DNA of 64,000 nucleotides, taken from assembly GCA_002964805.2 (NCBI GenBank), contig PUDQ02000101.1, forward strand, positions 16,345-80,344, written 5' to 3'. This document shows, piece after piece, positions 1 to 10,228 of the stretch. The position numbers were made by a program, and so were the translations under genes. The first letter of the stretch is position 1, and every line of letters begins with the position of its first letter. The notes under the pieces were generated by a model. It made no database searches and was not told where the DNA came from. It saw nothing but the letters and a program-made list of their open reading frames with translations. Origin of the DNA: Trametes villosa (Eukaryota; Basidiomycota; Agaricomycetes; Polyporales; Polyporaceae).

Positions 1-2858
1 ATCGGTGGGATAGGGAGGATACCGGTGGCGGTGGAAGGGAGCATGAGTGGGATGTTGTAAGACAGGGCGGCGTCGTCGGACTGTGACATGAGGTGTTCGC
101 GGTGGGCGGCGACACCGGGCATGTAGAGCTGCTGGATGTCGGCCCAGGCGTCAATCTTCCGGTGGAGTTGATTTTGCCGTTCTTGGAGGCGCGCACGCTG
201 GAGGTCAGTAGCATGAGCAGGCACCTCCGCACAGTCAAGCTTCAGTCGCCGTCTGCAGGGGGAGTTAGTCGACAGTGTGGGAGGCGTCGGCGAACACTTA
301 CTGATGATCCTCTATCTCGATGCCAGCGATCACGACGCCGCTCGCGGACAGCTTCTCGTGCAGCGCAGCTCCCTTTTTGTCCTTCAACTCCTGTGCATCT
401 GCCTCGGCGATCTGCCGCTTGATGGCGGCCTGAGTGATCACTGGACGGAGGTGTAAGTCACTGCGAACGTGCTCCGGTGGTGAACATACCAGGCCTGTTC
501 AGGCGGAAGGGGTTGGGGTTGGTCTTGTCCGCCTCCCATGCCTCGACTGCCAGTCGCCACCTCTCGATCGTCTTCGCGGGGAGCGCGTTGCTGTACTCCT
601 GAAAGGCGACGATCTGCCTGTCGCGCTCAGGCACAGCCTTCTTGATCTTCTTGAGAAGGGACAGTGCTTGGAGACAGTATCAGCATCGCAACGAGCAAGC
701 GTGGGACGTCACATACCGAGGTTAGACACCTTCACCCAGTTATGATGCGAGAACATATCGTCAAGGAAGTCGCGGCGCGAGCCCGGGCCCATCTCCTTCG
801 TGCTCGAGGCGGCCGGATTCGACTTGCCCCAGCCACACTCGACGCCCTCCCCGTCGAGGCGAGCGGAGAACGGGAGGAAATGCCAGTTGTAGTCGGCACG
901 GCACGAGTCCTGATGAGCGTTGATGTGGAACTTGGGGATGCCCCAAGCGAACGTGTGCCGGGAGACGTCGAGGCCATAGGTGTCGAACCGTTGCTGGAAC
1001 TTCCCGTTGTATTGGCAAGCGATGTCGTATGAGATGGCGATGTTGTTTGGCGAGTTCTGCTGGAGGGACGAGTTGACGAGGTAGTCGATGTTCACGTATC
1101 TTAGATCACAGCTTATCAGTATCTAACATCGTCGGATAAGCATGGAGATAACGTACCTTTCGCCCTTCTGCAGGTCGCCCGTAGAACACGGACGCTTCAT
1201 GTCGTGGCGAGCGCAGTCAACGGTGGCGACGCCCGATGCCGCGAGACCAGCCGCGCCCTTGATGGTGGCCAACTTGACCGCATCGTGGTTGTTGCAGCTA
1301 CTCGTGGTCTCGACGGGTAGGTGGCCGAACTTGGCGAGGTGCTCCTTGTAGGCAGCGTCCTCGACAAGATAGGCGCACCCCTTGTTGAGGCTCGGGTCCA
1401 CCGCCTCGTTCGAGACCTTCTTCCGTTTGAGGCGGAAGTTGGCGTCGATCGCGAGGTAGAGGCGGTACAACCAGCTAGAAACTCTCGGTAAGCATGAGGG
1501 TTGACGACGGGAATACGTGACTCACTTCGTGTTTGGGGGCTCCTTCTCCCAGTCCTCCGGAAGGTTCTTGCCGGGTTGAGGGCACGCCGGGCACTCGACC
1601 ACGCACGAACCGGGTGCAGCGGCACCGATACCTCCGTCATCATTGCCGCGCCCCGCGCGCTTCATCATCTTCAAATGCCGCCACTCCCGGACCATCAGCA
1701 TGAAGGCGCGGTATCGATCCTGGGCGATGAGCAATGTCAGCAGCGCGTCATTCACGACGGTATTGCGAGCTTACCTTCGGCACGTTAGTGCCAGTATTAT
1801 CCGTGCGTTGCGCGAGAGCACAGTAATACTCCCACCCCGAGACCTTCGACTGGTTGGACAAGGTGTGGAAGACCTCGAGGAGGCGAAACGTGGCGGCGGT
1901 CTTCGGGTTCACCGATGTAGCCGGGAACCACCCGAACCGCAGCAGCTGCTTCTGATGCGGGTGGGCGAGATGGCATCCACAGAAGTCGAGACCGACCTCG
2001 TGGATGCCGAGAACGTCGAGCACGACGAAGTCGTCGGCGCTGGCGGGTTTGGGCACTGTGCAAGTCTCACCAGGCTCGTGACCGAGCTGTACACGGAGGC
2101 CGAGAGACTTGAGGGTAACCCGCTCGAAGTACAGGCCGCTCCACATCTAGATAACGAAGACGCGTTAGCGGGAGTGTAGTCACAGAAGCCTAGATAGCGT
2201 ACCTTAACGCGATGGAGGGGATGCTTTTGGTGGTAGGCCACGAGGCAGTCCCGACAGTAGAGGCGGCTACCGTCGCAGTCCTCGCACCGATAGAGGCTGG
2301 CCGAGTCTTGAGCGCCGCAGGGACAGGCGGTATCAGCGAAGTCGCCCCGGCCCTCGCGGCGGAGAAGCTCGCTCAAGTAAGAGTCCGCTTCATCGAGCCA
2401 CATCAGGAGGGGACGGTCCTGCATAAATGTTAGCAAGCGACCTAGCGGAGATGACGAGAGGGACTTACACCAGCGGTACGATCGCGAGGGAGATCATCAT
2501 CGTCCAGGACCTCCATCCGGTTGATGAGGTACTCGAGGTCGGCGGGGTCGGAAGAGGGATAGTGGGAGTCTTCGCTGAACGAAGACGGGGCAGAAGAGAG
2601 AGAAGGGAGAGAGGACGAGCGTTTGAGACGCTTCGGAGACGAAGGAACGTCGAAGTACGTGGTCTGCATGGACGTACGCGCGGCGCCGTACGACCAGTCG
2701 ACATGACGATGCGTGTCCGCAGGAGGTGGGAGTACGAGAGGGGATGTATCGGTGTGGGTATCCTCGTCGTCGGAGAAGTCGAAGTGGGTGATGTGGGGTT
2801 GCTTGCGGCGGCGAGGCATAAAGAGCGAGGAGAGTTTTTGGACCCAGCGAGGAGCCAT
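1..2858 (-). CDS. KDZ-family transposase with CxC2 zinc-cluster domain (partial, C-terminus beyond left edge)
   Basis: Cut-and-paste DNA transposase of the Kyakuja-Dileera-Zisupton superfamily. Exons on the minus strand: 2858-2469, 2418-2203, 2146-1775, 1719-1526, 1474-1157, 1099-717, 666-490, 440-302 and 252 to beyond the edge, all joined in frame with GT-AG introns. The start is the ATG at 2858, which opens a basic, Ser-rich leader. Exon 2 has the Cys/His cluster (CPCG, CEDC, CRDC, YHQKH). Exon 3 carries HPHQKQLLRFGWFPAT and exon 4 REWRHLKMMKRAGRG plus CPACPQPG. Exons 5-6 hold the family core: LAIDANFRLKRKK, LQKGERY, NIAISYDIACQYNGKF, KFHINAHQDSC and WGKSNPAASSTKEMGPG. Later exons give the helical C-terminal part. 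No stop or frameshift is seen in about 2.1 kb of coding sequence, so the copy may be intact. Terminal repeats of the element were not identified. Confidence 0.9.
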
Positions 2859-4030
2859 GATGGGATTTATGGAAAGAGCGGGGGGTGATAGCGTGTGAGG
2901 CGGTGGGAACGGTGGCGTCCGAGGCGGCGGGAGCGATGGCATCCGAGTTGACCCTCGATCCCTCCCTTTAATGCCTGACACCTGGCCCCCAGAATTGTGA
3001 GATGGCGCACATGACGGCGAGCATTCATCCCCAAAATCCCCACCCACCAACGGCGACTCCTTTCGCGAAGACCAATGGGGTCCATAGAGCCGAGGAGGGG
3101 CTGCATCGAGCCAGTTGGCATTGGCGACGCATGGTCCCACGCTTGTTCCAGCAGAAGGACATCCCTCTTTGGCCAGACGTACAGAATCGCCGAGGGCATC
3201 GGTACATCCGGTCTTGATGATGCACAACCGAACACGTCAGTCAGCCTTGATCAGACGCTCTGGCACGGGAATTTGGGGCTGGGAGCGCAAGGTGAGCTGC
3301 AACTAATGAGCGCAGAGTAAGACATAGATATCGCAGTAGAAGATGGCAGGACTTACACGCAGTGATATGTGGCCGGGGACGGGAGGTCATCATGGCATTT
3401 CCCTGGACAACGGAAGCGTTACTGCTGTCAATAAGAGCCAGGCGCATATCAGGCAATTGCTTACGATGCTGCTCCGAATTCCACAGAACCTGTCCGTCGG
3501 GACTTCAGGAGCTCGCCCGCTCCCGATACCTAGACGGTGTTATGAGCTGTCAGCCGGGTAATCACTGCGCGATCCACCAAGTACTTACACTATAGCTCAG
3601 ATAGCCACGGTATGATACCGTTTGAAGCACGGCGCGAGGGCCCTCAGAGAGTTGAAGGACCGAGGGGATGGGCGCACTCGCGCCTGACGTCTGAACGAGG
3701 GGAGAGAGAGAGAGAGAGGAAGTCGGCCCACTCCAGTTGACTCAGCGAGGCAACGCATTACCCAATCGGGAGTGGCAGTGATCGCCCAAGATCTCACTCA
3801 CCAGCCAATCACAACTCTGATAAAGGTATGCCTAAGTCGCCGTACGAACGGAAAACATTAATCCCGCACCATACAGACAGAAGGCCGGCTTGAAATCGAA
3901 CAGATGGCTTCCTATAGCACTTACCACAACGTTTAGCATTTTTGTGAGTTATTGCGTACTGGCACAGAGCAGGAGGGATGGATACGGTCATTCCGCGCAT
4001 ACGGTTCACGGCCTACGGTACGCTATAGTT
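2859..4030. other. gene-free stretch upstream of the KDZ gene
   Basis: Only short overlapping ORFs on both strands, none with recognisable motifs or convincing splice continuity. It holds the presumed promoter of the KDZ gene and a GA microsatellite. I see nothing else supportable. Confidence 0.5.
3701..3719. repeat. (GA)n microsatellite
   Basis: About nine consecutive GA dinucleotides, visible directly in the sequence. Confidence 0.9.
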
Positions 4031-4804
4031 CTAAGTAGCTTCCTCGTTATACAGGCGCATTGTATCCCCTATCAATGTCTGCCAGGGCAATATACCCTTT
4101 GCATGATGCTCTCGATACACAGCAGCGCCCAGGCCTTTCCGGATTTCCCACTCTTCCGCTAACATTCGAATAATCCTTGCGCCCCAGTCCAACCCGACGT
4201 CTACTGCCTCCCTGTTCCGCTCGTCCTGCACCGCATCCGCCAACCGCACCCACGCGCCTACTCTCTCCGCCACTTCCTGCTTCACCCTGACCTCTACGTC
4301 TTCGAGCGCAAGGCTATCAGCCGCCCACTGCTCGGAACGCGTGGAACCGCTATCAATGACTTCGCCACACTGATATGCGCTGAGGACGGCCGCGCGCGAG
4401 CTCCATGCCGGAGCGTGGACTCGGCCCCACTCGCTGACTGCCGGCAATGAGTCGAGATCCGGCATGGCGAAGTCGTAGGGAGGCGTCCAGAGACCCAATA
4501 GGGGCCCAGGATCGTGAATGGCGAACGATGGCCGGAGGATGTTCCACGCGCGGGTGTACAGCTGGAGAGGCACCACCACTCCTGCCCATGTCGACCTTGA
4601 GGCCTTTTCTTGGTCGCTCCGTTTTTTATTCTCTCGCCTACGGGCGTTCTTCCCTCTGTAAAGTTCACCATAGATCAGTATAAGGACCCTTGACCAGCCT
4701 CTAAGAAGAGCATTGTACTTCTTGGTTTTACGGTACGCCTGAGCCTGAGCATACTTGGTGGCGCGTTTCGCCTCGGTAGTGAAGTACTTCGTGCGGCGAC
4801 CCAT
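4031..4804 (-). CDS. hypothetical protein, basic N-terminus
   Basis: A 257-residue ORF starting at the ATG at 4804. The open frame continues upstream, but MGRRTKYFTTEAKRATK is a typical opening: many basidiomycete hypothetical proteins start with a short GRxxKYFT-type basic motif. Residues 10-60 are Lys/Arg/Tyr-rich; the rest is mildly acidic and Trp-containing (for example LGLWTPPYDFAMPDLDSLP). No catalytic motif is recognised. A possible short intron (about 4665-4710, acceptor TTTACAG) lies in the basic region, but the frame is open through it, so a single exon is given. The function is unknown. Confidence 0.5.
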   Translation of the reverse strand: MGRRTKYFTTEAKRATKYAQAQAYRKTKKYNALLRGWSRVLILIYGELYRGKNARRRENKKRSDQEKASRSTWAGVVVPLQLYTRAWNILRPSFAIHDPGPLLGLWTPPYDFAMPDLDSLPAVSEWGRVHAPAWSSRAAVLSAYQCGEVIDSGSTRSEQWAADSLALEDVEVRVKQEVAERVGAWVRLADAVQDERNREAVDVGLDWGARIIRMLAEEWEIRKGLGAAVYREHHAKGILPWQTLIGDTMRLYNEEAT

Positions 4805-5061
4805 GGTGGCCGGAAGAGAGGTGCGAGCTATTAAAAGATACTGTTTGATGATATACCAAGGAATGCACGCGTAAATATTGCCAAGAAATCGAATATTCAT
4901 TGAAACAATGTGTATGGACGAGTACATGGGATAAGCAGCCACATCTAGGGGGGAAGTACGAGAGGACACGCGCACACACATACGGAACACGATTTGAGAG
5001 ACGACCATAGCCACAGGACAACGTACGACGAGAGACAAACGATAGCTAACCAGCGCCCACC

Positions 5062-6486
5062 CTAGCTTGGCACCTGCAGGACAATCCCGAGCAGCTCGGC
5101 GTCATGGAACGCCTTGAGCGCCTCGCCGCGCGTCTTGAATACCTTCATGGCGCCTCCGCTGATGCCTGTGACAGAAGCCACGGCTGCAAAGCTGCATAAC
5201 GGGTGAGTATAGATCACATACTAAGAAACTTGGTACTCACTTGCTGTCCAGAACGCCAACTCTGCGGCCCTGGGTAACGACATACCAGTCAGCGGAGTCG
5301 CTGATTGGCGCGATCGTCGGCGAGTACCTCGGGTCTCCATAGGCAATGGTGGGGGCGAGTGCATGACGAGGGGCCGCCACATCGGCGCTGGGAGGGCGAC
5401 TATAGTCGGGGGAGGAGTCGTATGCGACGGAGGCCGGGGCGCTCGGCTCTGGCCGGGCAACGCTGGCGAACGTGCGAGAGGAAGCGGACGGCAGCGCGCC
5501 CGACTCCATTCGGTAGCCGCTGGTGGGGACGCGAGAGGGAGGGGGCGGCAGCGCGCCCGACTCCGGTCGGGCGCTGCTGGTGGGTGCGCGGGAAGACGCC
5601 GACGGCAGTGCGCCCGACTCCGGTCGGGCGCCGCTGAGAGACAGGCGGGTTGAGCGGGAAGGGATGGCGGTTGTAGCGCGATATTTCCCCTTTGCGTCGG
5701 CGTCGGCGGGAGGCGCGGATGGGGACGGCGAGCTGGGGACTGGGATGGAGCTGCGAGAAGTACCAGAATAGGTGGCGGCGGTCCGGGTAGGGTGATCACC
5801 AGCGACGCGCGACGTATGGGCGGAGGGGGTAGCCTGGGAGGAAGCGAAAAGAGCCGACGTCGGGAGGAGAGAACGGTTGGAATTGGAAGGGGTAGCGCCG
5901 TGTGTGTTGGCAGAAGGAGCAGGCCTGGCAGGGGGAGCGCTAGCGTCGGTCTCGGCGGGGCTGCTGGCGCGCGAAGAGTAGTATGTGCCGGAGTGCGACT
6001 CCGTCGACGCATGCCCACGTCCACCGGTACTCTCACCGCCCGCAGCGTGCGGCAGACGGCGTGAGGTGGACGCAGGCACGAGAGAGGGGTCGGGCAGGAT
6101 GGGAGGCAGATGGGCGTTCAGGAACGAAGAGCCAGGGGACACGTTGTCCCAGTACTGGCGATCGGTTGGGCCGATCACGCCACTGCCGCCCGTCCGGGCT
6201 GAACCTTAAACAACGACCGTCAATATCAATACTAAATCGGGCGCGCGCGTTCCTACTCACCGTGAGTTCCTGCTCGCGAAGAGCTCCGCTCACTGTACGA
6301 GTAGCGAGACCGGGCACCTGGATACAATACGGTATCAGTACGCTGACTAACTGCTCAATGGCCGTACTTACGCAGGTCTTCCTCCGCCAGGCGCAAGAGC
6401 ATGTCCACAATCTCGGCGATAGTGTAGCGCGGGGCCGTGTCGTCCACGGCCCCACGCTCCTCCGAGCCGGAACGGCGATGAGCCAT
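5062..6486 (-). CDS. viroplasmin (RNase H1 N-terminal)-like domain protein
   Basis: A 421-residue protein from four exons: 6486-6372, 6317-6261, 6204-5241 and 5191-5062. The start is the ATG at 6486. The last 55 or so residues form a caulimovirus-VI/RNase H1 N-terminal-like module: WYVVTQGRRVGV, an intron in the middle, then SVTGISGGAMKVFKTRGEA and an Ala/Phe helix. In RNase H1 this fold binds RNA/DNA hybrids. There is no RNase H catalytic domain, so it is a domain-only protein. The N-terminal 40 residues look helical (YTIAEIVDMLLRLAEE). The middle 300 residues are Ser/Pro/Ala-rich and disordered, with a repeated SGALPSASSR-type unit. It is divergent from the gene starting at 6828, with a shared 340-bp promoter region. 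The domain call rests on the motif pattern. Confidence 0.75.
5430..5640 (-). repeat. coding minisatellite in the viroplasmin-like gene
   Basis: Four imperfect tandem copies of a unit of about 18 codons, reading ARPESGALP(S/P)(A/P)SSR or close variants, in the disordered middle of the protein. Copies differ by substitutions, not frameshifts. Confidence 0.75.
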
Positions 6487-6827
6487 GAGTGTAGAGTGTG
6501 AGCGGGGCGGGCAGTACTGAGGGCGGAGGGGATGAGGGGATGGGATGGCGCGGGCTCAAGGATTTATACGCGGCACGGAGGTTCCAACGGCAATACCCCG
6601 TGCCCTCCGATGTCCCGAGCGAGCGCGCAAGCTACGGGTGAAGGACAACTCATTGCCGTTCCTGTCTGAATACAGGTTGACTTTATTTGCCCCATGGGCG
6701 TCAGCCTGGTGGTTCGTTTTGCGGTTCGCTTTCGTTCTCCCTCAACTCGCGCTCCCCATCCCCCGCTTATCCCTGGTGCGTGGTGGCGTATTATTCCTCG
6801 AACATCCGACTCACCGTACATCCGCAG

Positions 6828-9134
6828 ATGGCTCCCCCAACCTGGACGACCCCAGAGCAACGACAGTGGCTGATGTCCCAGATGCCGGCCTGTCAAGAAG
6901 CGTCGAAGAAGGGCCGGTATGGCAGCTGGCTTCTGGAGCTCAACCACGCGTGGTTCATCGACTGGCCGGAAACCGCTGTCCTCTTCCCAGATGGCGTCCC
7001 GGCGGCGCTGACACCGGAGCAGAAGGAGCAGGTGGCCGAGGCACGCCTACTACGCGAGGCGGTACGTCTGTGATATATCTTAGAGATGCAGCCAATGACG
7101 ATGCCCACAGAAGCTCAAGGTCTGGTTCCATAACCAAAAGAACAAGGCACGCGCGGCGCGAAGCACAGCTTCGTTGCCGTCCGAGGTCCTGGCCAAGACG
7201 ACCCGTTCACGTGCACCCCAAGAGCGGGAGGTCTACTGCCGCCTCTTCTACGATGACGAGAAGAAGGCGATTGTCCAGGCCAAGCTCGACGCCGCACGTA
7301 CGTCCTTAGGACGGAACCTCACACGCAGCGAATCGATGGCTATCACCCGGGGGCAACTGGATACCTTCTTCGCGGAGTCGGATGCCTCGGTGAAGGCTGC
7401 TGTGGCGGCGCAGGCCGCTCATGAGAAGGCGCTCGCGGCGGTCCCCGCACACGAGGTGACCGAAGGCCCTCGTACCCCACAGCAATATCAAGCGTATGTT
7501 AAACCTTAAATCGTCTTGCTTTGGTGTATCACAGGACTAATTTCGAGTGATCTTAGTGCTATCAATGCCGCTCCCGCCTGGATCGAAAAAGTAATGGCCC
7601 CCATCGCCGAGCTCTGCGGCTGGTCCTTCACTGTAATGGGGGCAGGGCCGTCGCCTGAGGAAGGGGGTGAGATAGGCAGCTTCGCGTACGTCCCCTCGTC
7701 GTGTGACTGACCGGAGCCGAATTACTGACCTCTCCTCAGCGTCCATTTCGGGACGAACCCGTCCGGTCACACATTCGGACAGGTGGCGCCCAATTTCAAG
7801 CAGGACTTCATGCGTCCTCTTGTGTTCTTCGCGAGAGGAGTTCATTGTAAGCCCCATATTACCGGCTGCTTTGAGTACATACTGACTCTTGAATAGCACG
7901 GGAGGAACGCATCGCGAGGTCGTTGAAGAGCTCTGCGGATCCGAGCAAGTCAAGTTCCTTGCAGGAGTCGCCGCTGACTCCGCAGGCCAATCCCGCTTCG
8001 GGGGTCGCCACGCGCAAGGGAAATCGGTCCACGCCGTCCTCGACACCCCTGATCCGCCCGCTCACGTCAAGTGCACCGCGTGACAGTCGCCCGACGGCGC
8101 GCGGTGCCAAAACCACCCCTCCCATCGCCGGTTCCGCGCAGACGATGGCTCCCAACACGCCGGCCGTGCCTGGCGGCACCTTGAGCCTCTCCCGCGGTAT
8201 AGACGTGCCGGACGGTATGTACACTATGCCTCCCGACGACGAGGACGAGGACGGGCAGGGTTATGACGCGTCCATCTTCGACCTTCCCTTTGACTTCGAT
8301 GTCGGGATGTTTGCAGCAGCGACTAGCTCCATGGGCGCGACCTCCGTCGCGCGAGGCTCCACGCTCACTGTCCCCGGCGAGGATCCGCTCCTGCTCACCA
8401 GCTTGCCTCGGGCCGGCACGATATTGCTCCCCGCGACCTCCTCGCCCGCTACCTCCTCGCCCTCTACCCCCCGTACCTCTTCGCCCGCTACCCCCCGTAC
8501 CTCTTCGCCCGCTACCCCCCCTCCCGGGACCTCATTGCCCGCTTCCTCCTCGCCCGCTCCCTCCCCGCCCGACTCTTCCCCACCCGCTACCCCACCTCTC
8601 CCCACGTTGCCGGCCCTCGCCCCCTTGTCCGCCATCTCCGTGACGGGCTCGCGTTATGGCGGGGCGGGTACTGCGCACCCTCCCGCCAACGGGGTCCCAG
8701 TAATTGTTGCCCCACGGCCAGTCGCCCCATCCAGCCTCGCTGCAACGCTCGCTGCTGTTGCAGCCAGCGCGCCCTCCCCGCCCACCGAGTCACTTGAAGC
8801 TACGCTCCCAGCGGCCACGCCTGCCGACGCGCCAGTGACCTCCGGGCGCCCAATGCGCGAACGTAGAGCACCGCGTCGGCGCGATGCATCTCCCAACAAT
8901 GGGTCTGCCAGGAGCGCGGCAAAGCGCGCCAAGATTGACCCGCCCACCGTCGCTCCGCCCGCGCCCATCGTCGCTCCGCCCGCGCCCACCGTCGCTCCGC
9001 CCGCGCCCACCGTCGCGCCGCCCCCCACCGTCGCGCCGCCCTCCACCGCTACTCCCTCTGCCGAGATACAGTTGGCGGCTCCTCGCGGGCGCGGGCGCGG
9101 TAATGGCCGGGGCGGCGCTCGGCGTGGAAAGTGA
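6828..9134 (+). CDS. basidiomycete WFxN-motif protein with long Pro/Ser/Thr tail
   Basis: A 696-residue protein from exons 6828-7061, 7111-7493, 7557-7685, 7740-7846 and 7897-9134. The start is the ATG at 6828 (MAPPTWTTPEQRQWL). Residues 1-100 match a family common in Agaricomycetes: a W-T-x-x-E-Q opening, a second Trp helix, then KLKVWFHNQKNKARAAR just after the first intron, which resembles a homeodomain recognition helix (WFxN). The third and fourth exons give the family's VHFGTNPSGHTF / FMRPLVFF segment. The remaining 400 residues are low complexity: an acidic patch, repeats of TSSPATP and VAPPAPT, and a basic GRGRGNGRGGARRGK end that could contact nucleic acid. DNA binding is inferred, not shown. 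The function is unknown. Confidence 0.75.
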
Positions 9135-9194
9135 ACGCGTACTTACAATGCATAGTCTTGAAGTCTTGAAGTCGTGTTGCCTCGTAGACTGTTA

Positions 9195-9331
9195 GTCTAA
9201 TAGTTCTTGTAGTCCTGTCGCCTTATAAGTTGTTAGTCCAATACTCTTACATGGTCTTATGTTCGTCTAATAGTCCTTGTAGGCCCCTTGCTTTGTAACT
9301 TGTTAGTCCAATACACTTACGTAGTCTTAAG
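9195..9331. repeat. two-copy imperfect tandem repeat, about 70 bp
   Basis: Copy 1 begins GTCTAATAGTTCTTGTAG at 9195 and copy 2 GTCTAATAGTCCTTGTAG at 9265. Both continue with TTGTTAGTCCAATAC and a CTTAC...GGTCTTA/GTAGTCTTA end. Degraded related GTTAGTCTA/TTGTAGTC fragments lie on both sides (9160-9400). Confidence 0.8.
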
Positions 9332-9989
9332 ATCTTGTAGTCAGCGGTGTTGTTGTGTTTGATGTTCTGTTAGTCTAGTTGTTCTATAGTCTTGTAGTGT
9401 CGCAAGTACACCGTCCCCGTGCATACGAAGTATAAATACCACGATCTTGCTAACACCGGTCGGGCTCTGATGGCGAATGAGTACACCTAGTTCAGTGAGT
9501 GACAAGCACATACAGCAGAGGTTCAGGTGCATTGTGTGGTGCCGCCAATGTGAGGAGCCTGTATGTCAAGATGATCACAGAGGGTGATCTCGGCAACCTA
9601 TTCAGAGAGTATACTTATGGGAACTTCAAGTTATACAAAGTGTCACGAGCTGTGCTATGATGAATTGGCGTGGCCGGCCCGACTTGACTGTTGATGGGCA
9701 ATGATGTCATCATCAATGGCAGGCGTTCAGTATCGCTCAGTCCGCATTGGGATATTGCATTGATCCCGCGCTATCGGGACTTATTGGGACTCCGCTCAGC
9801 GGCTGAAAGGTGGGCAGCGAGGCGCCTGTGGAAAGCCAACCCCTTTTGGATGGTAGCACGCTCGCCGGCACCTCCCGGGATACGAGAAGCTGAGCAAGGC
9901 ACGGGAATCCCAAAAGGGCAGCGAGCACGCGAGCGTAAAGCGCGCTGCGGCCCAAAGGAGAAGGCGGTGACAGGAGCGCCCTGCCAACT

Positions 9990-10064
9990 CTGGATACATC
10001 CAGAGATCATCTGTGGATACATCCAGAGACGTGATCTCTGATTAGAGATGATGATGGATCACGT
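9990..10064. repeat. clustered palindromes
   Basis: A perfect CTCTGGAT-AC-ATCCAGAG palindrome is followed within 20 bp by a near copy. Then come GACGTGATC and its reverse complement GATCACGTC, separated by about 18 bp, which could form a hairpin. Confidence 0.7.
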
Positions 10065-10228
10065 CCTGACTCTAATTAGAGGTGGGGGATATATCTATAT
10101 GACAGCTACGCCTGGAAGTCCCCGTCCCCATGGCCAGTTGGCGAGAGGACCTGGGACAACCAGCAGCGCGCGAGGACCCTTGAATTTGCATGGGAAAAGG
10201 CGTTGAATTCTGGACGAAAGGTCAGTGG

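Larger units (their letters stand above)
9135..10228. other. gene-poor region with repeats
   Basis: No coding gene is supported. It contains a 70-bp tandem repeat (9195-9331), short palindromes (9990-10064), and the 3' flanks of the WFxN gene and of the minus-strand MLKL-like gene. Confidence 0.5.

Noticed and set aside
5221..6036. 271-codon minus ORF overlapping the viroplasmin-like gene
   Set aside because: Alternative frame of the Pro/Ser/Ala repeat. The other frame carries the WYVVTQGRRVGV domain and splices correctly.
8654..9046. Minus-strand ORF rich in GGATVGAG repeats
   Set aside because: Antisense of the Pro/Ala/Val repeats in the WFxN gene tail.
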